This document shows positions 24,050 to 34,002 of a stretch of 64,000 nucleotides of DNA, one piece after another; positions within the stretch are counted from its first letter, which is position 1; each line of letters opens with the position of its first letter. Location of the stretch: assembly GCF_008831285.2 (NCBI RefSeq), contig NC_045143.1, positions 10,985,503 through 11,049,502 on the forward strand, in the 5' to 3' direction. A model generated the notes under the pieces. The model made no database searches. It worked only from the letters and a program-made list of their open reading frames with translations, and was not told the DNA's origin. The DNA comes from Nymphaea colorata. Lineage: Eukaryota; Streptophyta; Magnoliopsida; Nymphaeales; Nymphaeaceae. A program made the translations under genes and the position numbers.

Positions 24050-24600
24050 CATAAAAAAAATCTGTGAAACGGTTCTAATCCAAATTAACTCCACAAACAG
24101 TGCCATCGACCAGTATTCGGTCTCAGCTGAGGACCTGGATACCTCTTCCAGCCTCTCTTCGATGAAATAGAACTTACGCCGAAGAAAATACAGCATTCCA
24201 CGACTGAACATCTTGTATCGTTACGAGACTCCCAATCGGCATCACAATATACTCTCAAGCAAATAGAGTTTTCTGTCTTCAACAAAACTGGCCTTGTCTG
24301 GTTTCCCTTTGAGATAATAAACCACTCCCGTAGCTGCTTCCATATGAAGTACTAGTGCTGAGACAAGATTTAATGTGAAACTCCTTGTTGGGATAAGATT
24401 TAAACTGCTTTATGCACTCTTCACTATTCCCTGCTATTATAAGGTCATCAACATATACTAACATAATGGAGCATATATAGCTCGTTTATGAAATATGAAA
24501 TCGAATATCTTATTTAGAATGCAGATACATACTTATTCCAGGCGTTTCAAAACCTAGAAAACCAACATCTTGGGGTTTCCTTAAGCCCATACAATGACTT
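24050..24600 (-). pseudogene. Ty1/copia RT/RNase H relic (copy B)
   Basis: On the minus strand it carries LVYVDDLIIAGNSEECIKQF (24460-24400), then RVYCDADWESRNDTRCSV (near 24240) and SRSSAETEYWSM (near 24110). Frames are broken between these blocks. It is colinear with 3540-4095. Confidence 0.88.
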
Positions 24601-24887
24601 CCAATTCATTTGATCAAAACAGGTTTACAAGGTGAAGTACAACCCCAATACCTTTGTTGTTCGGTACAAAGTATGATTAGTGGCCAAAGAATTTCATTAA
24701 GAAGAAGGAATATACTATACATAGACATTTTAATCTGGTGGTCAAGGCCACCGCTACTTGTGTTCTCTTACGCATGGCAATTCAATATGAATGGCCCATT
24801 GATCAACTATATTTCAAAAATGTCTTCCTCAATGGTGTCCTGAAAGAAGAGTTATACATGGTTCGATGCGAGGGCCATGCAGATCCT

Positions 24888-25360
24888 TAGGGCTGCACAA
24901 CGAGCCGACCAACTTGGGCTCGATTGAAACTTGCTCGAAAAAAGTCGGCTTATGTTTGACTCGTTTATAAACAAGCCAAGTTCGAGCTTACAAATATACT
25001 CAAAACGATAAACGAGTTGAGTTCGAGTTTCAAGAACTCGACTCATTTATACTCAACTCGGCTCGCACCAGTACTTTATATAATATTTTCCAAAACCGAT
25101 TCACCAAATCACTGGTTTTAACTTTGAAGGTAAAAACAAATTTTCACAAGTTACACAAGTTAATGCTTACATGAGTTAAACAAGTTACGCGAGTTAACGC
25201 TTATACGAGTTAAACGAGAGTCAAGTTCGAGCTTGATTTTGTGTAGTCTAGTTGAGTCGAGCTCGCTTTTGCTATAAGGTGCTCGACTCGAGTGTGAGCC
25301 GAGCTCGAGGTCGAGTTTTTTGACCCAAGTCGTGCTTGGCTCGGCTCGTGTGCTGCCCTA
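24888..25360. mobile_element. hAT-type MITE private to segment B
   Basis: The left end TAGGGCTGCACAACGAGCC and right end GGCTCGTGTGCTGCCCTA are inverted. The octamers outside are CAGATCCT (24880-24887) and CCAATCCT (25361-25368), 6 of 8 identical. Segments A and C have the uninterrupted site (GATCCTTAACT), which confirms an insertion. The interior is rich in CGAGTT/AACTCG and can fold extensively. It is non-coding. Confidence 0.88.
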
Positions 25361-26043
25361 CCAATCCTTAACTATTGTCGTCTTATGTGAGGAAACTAGA
25401 TAAGGCAATGTATGGATCCAAACTGACCACACGTGGACGGTATCAACAACTTAATTGCTATATTAAGAAATGATTTTGGGCTCCTTAGGCTCCTCTATAT
25501 TTATTGCATCCACAAAGCCACTGAATCTGTGTTCATGTTTATGTTAATGACGTCCTGGTGACTATAATGTCAGCTGCACTTATTCAATAAATGATACATA
25601 GGTTATATACATCATTCTCTTAAAGGATTTGGAACGAACTCCCCTTCATTTGGACTTCAAAGTAAGCTATATTGATGGGAGAGTCTACTTTAGACAGCAA
25701 AACCACATAATGTGCCCATATGGAGAATGCCAAACCATGCTCTATACCAATAGCAGGGCGTCCAGGCTGCCTATTTAGAACCATCAACCATTCTTTGATT
25801 TGTATCTTTATAGATACATAATAGGGGCCCCGTTATACATTTGTCTGTCTAGATCTAATGTAGCATGCATTTTCTATAAATTGCACATGCCAGAACATGC
25901 ATCCACCCAACAATGAATACTTGGTCGTGGTCAAGGGCACCTTGTGTGCGATCTCAAAGGAAATAGAACTATTGTCTATGATTTCTGCCATCCCTCTCAC
26001 TGCTGACCTTACATACTTATGCCAACACTATTTGATTTGGTTG

Positions 26044-26261
26044 CAGGGGCGGAGATAGGTGGGGTCTCTATGGCCATGTGGGGGTGTGTGCTCCACAATG
26101 TCAATTCTCTGAAAGCATAATTTAATTGTTGGATCTGCGTGGACCTGTGTTCAGTATGACAGCCCCACGAGACCTAGTGTCATTGATCCATGGCCAATTG
26201 AAAATTTGTTAATCATATATTTAATGCCTCATGGAAAAAACAAAATCTGGCTCCGCCCCTG
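26044..26261. mobile_element. hAT-type MITE F2 (copy B), best-preserved ends
   Basis: Perfect 11-bp inverted termini, CAGGGGCGGAG and CTCCGCCCCTG. It corresponds to 5044-5245 in segment A and the truncated 30384-30550 in segment C, so the insertion predates the triplication. Confidence 0.82.
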
Positions 26262-27614
26262 ATTGATTATCTATTCTATAAGAAAAGAAATAGGCTTTTT
26301 GTTGATTTCTTTAGTGACAATGTAGTGCTATGGCATCTTGTAAACAATGGATAGTTGCTCGATCAAGTATCAACACTGAGTATGTGTGCAGTTGTTGAAA
26401 TACTATGCCTTCAATCTATGCTGAAAGAATTGGATCTCAACATGAATTAAGCATCTCATTTATAGTGACGGTATCAATGCCTTTTACCTTGCATCCAGTC
26501 AAGTATTTCATGCAATTAGAACAAAACATGATAGATTCTATTTTGTTAGACATCATGTAAACAAGAACACACCCAACTACAATTTATTCATTCACAAGAG
26601 CAACATGTGGATAGTTTGATGAATCTATTTTTAATTGCTTGTTTACTAAGCTTGAAGGAGCAAATTAAAGATAATGATCTCATAAGATGTAACCATCTGG
26701 CAGACGCGTAATTTTGTGGATCTGAACATTCCCTCTAGCATTGGTTTTGTTCCTCTAAAAAAAAACTAGGAAAATTAGTCACGTGACTAACCCTCTCATA
26801 AGTTCATGAAGATTTCTCAAAATCTTCAATATGAGACTAAACCCACAACAAGGTCCTAAATAAGATGTTATGCCTAATGTAAATGAAGGACATGACTTAA
26901 ATCATCATGTGGATTGTAATGGTAAGGCATCATAACGCTGGAATATGTTCTTCCATAGCCGTCACCTTTGTGTAAATGTCTTCCCTTCTTGTGTCCAATG
27001 CAGCAGCCTGTATTTGTAAGTGTTGCATCATAGCGACATGATGTGTGAGATGAGCCAAGAATTCATAAAAAGCCTCCTTTACATATTAAATCTGGATCAT
27101 GAAAAGGCACACTTATTGTCAAGAAGAAAGAAGGAGGTTTTCAACATGCGGAATGATATCACTATGGTGCAAATGATGTGGGGGAAGACATTATAGCCTA
27201 GACTCATTTGCATAAGAATGTTCATAATATGCATAAACGCATCATGCATCCTGGTCATGGGGTTAAAAAAAAAGCTGGGTAGTTTGGGAATTTGCAGAGG
27301 AAGGGGCTTGAGAAGCCAATTCAGTTTAGAGATATTGTACAACTGTTGAGCCACCTGGGAGTCGATTTGAACCTGCTTGTGTAAGTTCAACTCGACCTTG
27401 ACTTGTTTAACACACGAGTCAAGCTTGAGATTGGGTTAAATCTCAAGTTATAAACGTTTCGAGTTCAAGTCATACAAAGTTGACTTGTTTAAACTCGACT
27501 CAGCTCATGTCTATCTTGTTTCTTAATCTTCATGGATACGTCAGTTTCTTGATGAATTTTAACATTTTTTCGTGGTTTTCATTTTTATTTAAATAAAAAA
27601 TATGAATCAAGAGA

Positions 27615-27747
27615 TATATCGGGTCAACATGGGCCGTCCCAGTAGGTTATTAAGCCGACTCTGGCTGGTTTTGTCGGGTCCGAACCTGGGCCCGATTGGA
27701 CCAGGTACTGAGTACCTGACAGGTACCCGGCCCGATGCCCAGCCCTA
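27615..27747. mobile_element. F1 MITE, right part (segment C)
   Basis: The right end CCCGATGCCCAGCCCTA is followed by GTCTCTAA (27748-27755), the same octamer that precedes the left end in segment B. The left half is missing at the B/C junction. Confidence 0.7.
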
Positions 27748-27989
27748 GTCTCTAATGCACCCAGCTTGCTTCTTAAGATTGACTAAGTACCTTAATGAAT
27801 ATATCACCTACTTGATTTCTGCTGGAAACACTTCTTGTTCTCGTCATGTCTGAATTTATGCAGACATGCACCACATGGCAATCAACCTCCATGTGTTTTC
27901 TTTGCACTCATGAAACATTGGGTTTGATGAGATATGAATGACTGCTTTGTTATCACAAAATTAAATCTGCTGAATCTTTATGTTTAACA

Positions 27990-28560
27990 TAAAAAATCTG
28001 TGAAATGGATCTAATCCAAATTAACTCACAAACAGTGTCATCGACCAGTACTCGGACTTAGCTGAGGACAAGGATACCACTTCCTGCCTCTGTCTTCCAT
28101 GAAATAGGACTTACAGTCTTACACCTAAGAAAATACAGTATCCGATGACTGAACATCTTGTATCGTTACAAGACTCTCAATCGGCATCACAGTATACTGT
28201 CAAGTAAATACAGTTTTCTTGTCTTCAACAAAACTGGCCTTGCTTGGGGTCCCTTTGAGATAAAGAATCACTCTTATAGCTGCTTCCACATGAAGTACCA
28301 TTGCTGAGACAAGATTTAATGTGAAACTCCTTGTTGGGGTAAGATTTAAACTGCTTTATGCACTCTTCACTATTCTCTGCTATTATAAGGTCATCAGCAT
28401 ATACTAACACAATGGAGCATATATAGCTTGTTTATGAAATATGAAATCGAGTAATCTGCTTTAGAGTGCAGATACATACTTAATCAAGGCATTTGAAAAC
28501 TTACAAAACCAACATCTTGGGGCTTTCCTTAGGCCCATACAATGACTTCCAATGTCATTT
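27990..28560 (-). pseudogene. Ty1/copia RT/RNase H relic (copy C)
   Basis: On the minus strand it has LVYADDLIIAENSEECIKQF; the active-site-like motif is YADD, with V changed to A. RNase H start remnants follow toward 28000. It is colinear with 3540-4095 and 24050-24600. Confidence 0.85.
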
Positions 28561-28865
28561 GATCAAAACACGTTTACAAGGTGAAGTACAGTGCCAATAC
28601 CTTTGTTGCTTGGTTCAAAGTATGAATTGTTGCTAAACAATTTCATTAAGCAAAAGGGATATACTATACATAGACATTGTAATCTGGTGGTCAAGGCCAC
28701 TGCTATTTGTGTTCTCTTACGCATGGCAATGCAATACGAATGACCCATTGATCAACTACATTTCAAAAATGTCTTCCTCAATGGTGTACTAAAAGAAGAG
28801 TTCTACATGGTTTGATGCGAGCGCTATGCCGATCCTTAACTACTGGCTTATGTGCCCAAACTAGG

Positions 28866-29185
28866 CGTTGAAAAACATAAAGCAATAACATAAAAGAACT
28901 TAGGAGATTAACGTGGAGCATATTTTCTTTACCCACGGAAGGCCATCGGCCTTGACATTGACAAAGTATGCCAATCCCTTATATAGGCATTACAGATGAG
29001 ATAACTCCTTATTTTAAGGAGCTGTTACAAGATATTTATTATCAACAAAACCGTTCCTTGATTTTTGCTGTAACTGTTTCCATAATCCATCACCTTGATT
29101 TTTGCCATGATCCTTTCCAAATGATCCTTACCATGATGCTGGCATCCTTATCATATGTGTGTGCCGTTAACCATCATTCTTTTCA
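28866..29185 (-). repeat. TRIM LTR (3' LTR in element orientation)
   Basis: 320 bp. The polypurine tract (reverse complement of TCTTCCCTC) lies directly beside it at 29186-29194. It differs from the other LTR at only a few positions. Confidence 0.92.
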
Positions 29186-29413
29186 TCTTCCCTCAAATTG
29201 GACGGCGTTTCACAAAGTCCAAATTTGCCATGGAGATTTTGTGGAGGCATTTCATGCTTTGGCAGCAATTCAGAAATCTCAAGCTTGATTTTTGAATATT
29301 TTGTTCACAGGATCGAGTCCTCGCTTTGATGAAGAAGGCAGCGATCTCTTTGCCCGTCTGCAAGCCATCTTTGGGCTTTGATCTTCTTCTTCAAGCATCC
29401 TGCTCTGATACCA

Positions 29414-29733
29414 TGTTGAAAAACATAAAACAATAACATAAAAGAACTTAGGAGATTAACGTGGAGCATATTTTCTTTACCCACGGAAGGCCATCGGCCT
29501 TGACATTGACAAAGTATGCCAATCCCTTATATAGGCATTACAGATGAGATAACTCCTTATTTTAAGGAGCTGTAACAAGATATTCATTATCAACAAAACC
29601 GTTCCTTGATTTTTGCTGTAACTGTTTCCATAATCCACCACCTTGATTTTTGCCATGATCCTTTCCAAACGATCCTTACCATGATGCTGGCATCCTTATC
29701 ATATGTGTGTGCCGTTAAACATCATTCTTTTCA
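29414..29733 (-). repeat. TRIM LTR (5' LTR in element orientation)
   Basis: 320 bp. The primer-binding site (plus strand GCTCTGATACCA) is at 29402-29413, directly adjacent. A TATA-like site lies near 29524-29535 on the minus strand. Confidence 0.92.
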
Positions 29734-30383
29734 GGCAAGGCAATATATGGATTCAACGAGACCTTGTGTGCATGGTATCAACAACTTAGTTGCTATATTA
29801 AGAAACAAGGATTTTGGGCTGCACAATCAAGTGGCTCTATATTTATTGCATCCACAAAGAGACAATGAATCTATGTTAATGTTTATGTTAATGACATCTA
29901 GGTGACTAGAATGTTACCTGCTCTTATTCAAAAAATGATACATGGGTTATGTGCATCCTTTACTTAAAGGACTTGGGAGGAACTTAATTTGGGCCTCAAA
30001 GTAAGCTATATTGATTGGAGAGTCTACTTTAGTCAGCAAAACTACTTAACGTGCCCATATGGAGAATGCCAAACCATGCTCTATACCAATAGCTGGGCAT
30101 CCAGGCTGCCTATTTCGAATGATCAACCATTCTTTGATTCATATCATTATAGACACATAATGGGAGCCCTGTTATACATTTGTCTGTCTAGATCTAATGT
30201 AGCATGCATTTTCTATAAATTGCATATGCCAGAACATGCATCCACCCAACAATGAATACTTGGTCGTGGCCAAGGGCACCTTGTGTGCGATCTCAAAGGA
30301 AATAGAAGCTATTGTCTATGCTTTCTGCCATCCCTCTCACTGCTGACCTTACAGACTTACGCCAACACTATTTGATTTGGTTG

Positions 30384-30550
30384 CAGGGGCGGAGATAGGT
30401 GGCGTCTCTATGGCCATGTGGGGTGTGTGCTCCACAATGTCAATTTTATAAAAGCATAATTTAATTGTTGGATCTCGGTGGACCTGTGTCCACTTATACA
30501 TGACAGCCCCACGAGACCTCAATTGAAAATTTGTTGATCATATATTTAGT
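30384..30550. mobile_element. F2 MITE, truncated (segment C)
   Basis: The left end CAGGGGCGGAGATAGGTGG is intact. The right end is lost at the deletion junction (ATATATTTAGT joined to TGAGCCTC). Confidence 0.72.
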
Positions 30551-31565
30551 TGAGCCTCTTAAATTTAGAGATATTGTACAACAGTTGAGCCAACTGGGAG
30601 TCAATTTGAACTCGCTTGTGTAAGTTCGACTTGAGCTTGACTTGTTTAATAAACGAGTCAAGTCAATTTGAACTCGCTTGCGTAAGTTCGACTTGAGCTT
30701 GACTTGTTTAATAAACGAGTCAAGCTTGAGATTGGGTTAAATCTCAAGTTATAAACGATTTGAGTTCAAGTTATACGAGATTGACCTGTTTAAACTCGAC
30801 TAAGCTCAAATGTCTATCATGTTTGTTAATCTTCATGGGTATGTCGGTTTTTTTTGATGAATTTTAACATTTTTGTGGTTTTCATTTTTACTTAAATAAA
30901 AAATATGAATCAAGAGACACAAGCTTAAACAAATGGAGATCGAGTCAAACAATATGTGACTCAAAGCAGAGCTAGCTCGTGCTCATTGTACATCCATACT
31001 TAAACTGAAGCTATGTACGTACATTTTCATAGTTGCCCAGTCAGAGAGGTCAGCAGTCGCCTCTTATATCAAGAGGGAAGATGGGGTCAGACTCGTGAAG
31101 CAAGTTATGTGCACACCCCTATGCACGAAAAACGTTGTGTATATGATATGCAATGACCAAAATACCTCCATTAAAATAACAAAAAGAAACTTTTTAAAAG
31201 GGTAAAAAAGAATTGTGAAAAAGTTAAAAAGTCTAAATTATTCATTTTTTAATAAAAAAAACTTCAAAAACGCCCTCCATCCCCTTTGATGCATACTTGA
31301 AGTGTGCACTGTGCACGCAACTCGGTCTGCAGGACTCGTTGATATCTTTAACTTAATATCTTAACTTAAAAAAAAGTCTAAATTGTCCATTTTTTAGTGA
31401 AAATTTTCAAAAATGCGCTCCATCCCCTTTGGTGCATACTTGAAGTGTGCACGCAACTCGATCTGCGGGACTCAGGGATATCTTTTAACTTAATATCTTA
31501 ACTTAGCTTGCATGTATAGCTTGTGTTTGCGTTGACTGCTTATTTTGAGTGTCTCATTCTTGATT

Positions 31566-32116
31566 TTTTTTATATATATATATATGTATAGAAAGTGGAG
31601 CCTCCCCAACAACATTGATCTGGAAATGCCAAAGGAAAAAATTTGCAAGGCAGATTCCTGCTGCACATGTTTGACAAGTTCGATGACACTTTGAAAAGTG
31701 GTACTCTTAATTTATCATGCCTTTGTCCCTTTCGTCTTTAAGCTCATTTGTCTTTTGTCATGGTCCCAAAGAGCTTTCACAGTGAAGCAAGCAGCATTAA
31801 AAGCGAGAAGAATTGGGTGTGGACGGGCTGGCTGGATCCGCATAGATATCTCAGCTATACATCAGAAGATCCAAATAAACCTTTAAACTCATTTGTCTTC
31901 CCTTGCCGTCCAAGGAGCTCTCACATTTAAACGAGGAGCAATTACCAGTGACAAGAGACAACACTGGGGATGTAGACGGGTTGGACACACTCAAATGGAG
32001 TCAACATAAAATTTGATCAAGAATTGTGTTTTGAACTATTGACGCTCCACTTGAGACGTCCATATTTTTAAATTGCGGTGGGAACACCTCGATGTGATCT
32101 GGGTTGTCTTTTTCTC

Positions 32117-32170
<54 letters not shown>
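31566..32170. other. Unassigned stretch ending in (AT)n(AG)n
   Basis: No gene could be supported. A TA run lies at about 31569-31586. A compound (AT)n(AG)n microsatellite lies at 32120-32170. Confidence 0.5.
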
Positions 32171-32171
32171 T

Positions 32172-32536
32172 AAAAATCAGAGACCTAGATCAGGAATAAA
32201 AGCCAGACCCTTGGACTATGTTTTTTTTTTAAAATTCTGTAATCTAACCTTGTTGGTATGATCTTAAGAATGTGTTGATGCACAACATAAAGTTGATCGT
32301 TTGTTAGACTTGATGGTGTTTCTATAATAAGAAAAAAAAATGAACGGCTCCCATGGAATGATAATAAAAAAATCAACATTTTTCATTAAAGCAACTTGAA
32401 TCAAAGCATGTTTTATATCAAAATAAACTTTATAAACTTATCAAGATGCTTATATTTTAACTAAAATAGTTTTTTTTTTTAACAAAAAAATCAATGGATC
32501 TGGTTTTTATTCCTAACTTAAGCGTCTAGTTTTTAG
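32172..32536. mobile_element. Putative MITE with ~40-bp imperfect inverted ends
   Basis: The left end contains AGGAATAAAAGCCAGACCC (32191-32209). The right end contains the inverted form GGATCTGGTTTTTATTCCT (32496-32514). Twenty-odd bases match with two or three changes, and weaker pairing continues outward. The core is A/T-rich. The left end directly adjoins the (AG)n tract. No target duplication was identified. Confidence 0.55.
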
Positions 32537-32935
32537 GAATCACTCATATATACTGGATTAAAAAATAATTATTTATACTTAAAAATTTTTGTTAAAAAAC
32601 TGGACACAGGGAAAAAGGAAGCTTGGAATGATGGGATAACCCTTGTGCTTACCCGGAACTAAGGCCAATCTCTAGAGTCGAGGGGGCTTAAACCAAACAT
32701 GTTTAAGGCCTTCCATTGAAGGATCCCAAAGTCGGGTCTTGTAACAAAATTTTAGTATCATTAAAAGGGATAGCAGGCAGCAGAACTGGTTGACCTTATG
32801 ATAATCTACCCAAAAACACGAACAAACAAGGAGCTAAAAATTAGAAAACACTGGATCCTTCACATATTGTAGGACCAAGTTCATGTCATGTGGTTCTTAT
32901 TGTTGAGAGAAAGTTGAATGCTCAAAAAAGGAAGG
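32537..32935. other. Non-coding stretch
   Basis: No gene or element ends could be supported. The text at 32640-32770 (CCTTGTGCTTACCCGGAACT...) has no recognised family. Confidence 0.35.
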
Positions 32936-33076
32936 AAAAAACATTTTGGTAATTTATTATTATAGTCTTGTTACTTTTTTTTATTTTTATCTTTACAAAA
33001 GTTTTTTAATGTGAACTAAAAGTATTTTAGTAATTAAATATACTGATATTTTAGTAAAATTTATGGACAGTATGAT
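32936..33076. mobile_element. End fragment of the long-TIR element family seen at 55.7-57.2 kb
   Basis: TTTGGTAATTTAT...CTTTACAAAAGTTTTTTAATGTGAACTAAAAGTATTTTAGTAATTAA, in short blocks, matches the right terminal repeat at about 57025-57130 (TTTGGTAATTTATG, CACAAAAAGTTTTC, GAACTAAAGGTATTTTAGTC). It is cut by the F1 MITE that follows. Confidence 0.5.
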
Positions 33077-33402
33077 TAAGGCTAATCATACTGGGCATCG
33101 GGCCGGGCCGGCCCGGCCCGGTATGGGCCGGGAAAATCCCGGCCCGGGCCCGACAGCCAGGCCCGGGTCGGCCCTGCCCGGCCCGTTTAGGCCGGGTAAC
33201 TAAAGAAATATATATATATTTTTAATTTTTTTATTCTTAATAAATATATTTTATATTAAAAATATTATTTTATAATTAAAAAATATTTTTTTAATTTAAA
33301 TGGACCGGCCCGGGCCGGCCCGGGCCGAGCACCGAACGAGACCCAGGCCGGGCACCGAACGAGACCCGGGCCGGCCCGAACACTGAACGAGACCCACCCT
33401 TA
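33077..33402. mobile_element. F1 MITE, GC-rich ends and A/T core
   Basis: The left side carries GGGCATCGGGCCGGGCC, followed by a G/C stretch, an A/T core (33200-33300) and a right G/C stretch ending GACCCACCCTTA. It lies about 600 bp upstream of the NPF start codon. Decay prevents a firm target duplication call. Confidence 0.6.
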
Positions 33403-33697
33403 ATGCTCCAGTGTCAGCCCTTAGTGGCACTGTCAAAAAAGATCTGCAACTGCACACATGGGGAAGCCTGCTAACCATCACATTGGTCCGAACGAATCTT
33501 TGTTGATGTTAAACAGACGTATCAGAACAGCCATCTTAATTTGACCACAACGAGTAAGCATTGTATGGACGCAACTGTCTCTCTGTCTCATCTCTCTCTC
33601 TTTCAAACACGTATCCAAGCACTGCACATGGCCCAACTGCGACATGGGTCACTTCTTCAGACAGTAACAAGCCTACCAACCCATCTCTCTCTCTCTC

Positions 33698-33701
<4 letters not shown>

Positions 33702-33736
<35 letters not shown>
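33702..33736. repeat. (TA)n microsatellite in NPF 5' flank
   Basis: About 17 TA repeats, preceded by a CT run (33684-33697). They lie 266 bp upstream of the NPF ATG and could act as, or mask, a TATA region. No transcription start is visible from sequence. Confidence 0.9.
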
Positions 33737-33738
<2 letters not shown>

Positions 33739-33771
33739 CACAGTAGGTGCCCACAAATTTTACGGTTGAGA

Positions 33772-33957
33772 ATGTACAAAAGCCAGAAGAAAAATCCTCT
33801 CTTGTGTAGGAAAGAAAGAGCCCCTCCCAATCGTTATTTATCCCTTTATCGCCTTCAACTGGAGAGCAACTCTCTCTCTTCTCTCTTTCAGAGTTTCTGT
33901 GTCTTGTCTACGATCTGTAGGCACCAAGAGCCAGTGACTGCCCCAAAGGACACCTAA
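33772..33957 (+). other. Possible upstream ORF in NPF leader
   Basis: ATG at 33772 opens 61 codons, ending with TAA at 33955-33957, 45 bp before the NPF ATG. Whether it lies in the mRNA depends on the unknown transcription start. The peptide has no recognised family. Confidence 0.3.
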
Positions 33958-34002
33958 TTCCTGTACATCTGCCGAGGAAGAAAGCCTGCTTCCAGCACGA
34001 AA

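Larger units (their letters stand above)
24610..26690 (+). pseudogene. Ty1/copia pol relic, plus strand (copy B)
   Basis: It is colinear with 4098-5640: an RT block with NMNGPLINYISKM-like out-of-frame remnants, then a post-RT block near 25850 (SRSNVACIFYKLHM in frame) and RNase H-like remnants to about 26640. It is interrupted by a MITE at 24888-25360 and by the F2 MITE at 26044-26261. Many stops are present. Confidence 0.8.
22825..27614. repeat. Segment B, second copy of the triplicated block
   Basis: It begins like segment A at 1796 and follows the same order: A/T-rich lead, F1 MITE left half (23706-23895), minus-strand copia relic, plus-strand copia relic, F2 MITE, non-coding flank. Unlike A it contains a private MITE at 24888-25360. 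It is cut at 27614, within GAATCAAGAGA, and joined directly to the inside of the F1 MITE that opens segment C. Confidence 0.85.
28866..29733 (-). mobile_element. TRIM (miniature LTR retrotransposon), complete
   Basis: Two near-identical 320-bp direct repeats (28866-29185 and 29414-29733) flank a 228-bp interior. Read on the minus strand, the LTR starts TGAAAAGAATG and ends TTTTTCAACA. The interior begins with TGGTATCAGAGCAGG, the classic primer-binding site complementary to initiator Met-tRNA, and ends with a purine tract GAGGGAAGA just before the second LTR. Each LTR has CCTATATAAGGG, a TATA-box-like site. The interior has no gag/pol. Compared with A and B, the element is an insertion. A target duplication is not clear (the flanks share only GG). 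The first base of one LTR has changed (C for T). Confidence 0.93.
28570..30383 (+). pseudogene. Ty1/copia pol relic, plus strand (copy C), split by TRIM
   Basis: The RT part is at 28570-28860. After the TRIM, sequence resumes at 29734 (GGCAAGGCAATATATGG) and reaches a post-RT block at 29989-30253 (YICLSRSNVACIFYKL). The RNase H part seen in A and B is missing because of the deletion at about 30550. Confidence 0.82.
27615..31565. repeat. Segment C, third copy of the triplicated block
   Basis: It starts inside the F1 MITE (ATATCGGGTCAACATGGG) and keeps the minus- and plus-strand copia relics. It gained a TRIM element at 28866-29733. It lost the sequence matching about 5225-6297 of segment A (junction near 30550) and ends with the same 7340-7825-like module. 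A 62-bp tandem duplication (TCAATTTGAACTCGCTTG...) lies at 30601-30724. Confidence 0.85.

Noticed and set aside
29405-29413. TRIM target-site duplication of 5 bp
   Set aside because: The flanks (AACTAGG before, GGCAAGG after) share only two bases, so no duplication can be claimed.
28968-29905. Open frames of about 100 codons (CHDPFQMILTMMLASLSYV)
   Set aside because: They lie within the TRIM LTRs and interior on the strand opposite to the element. They are duplicated because the LTR is duplicated.
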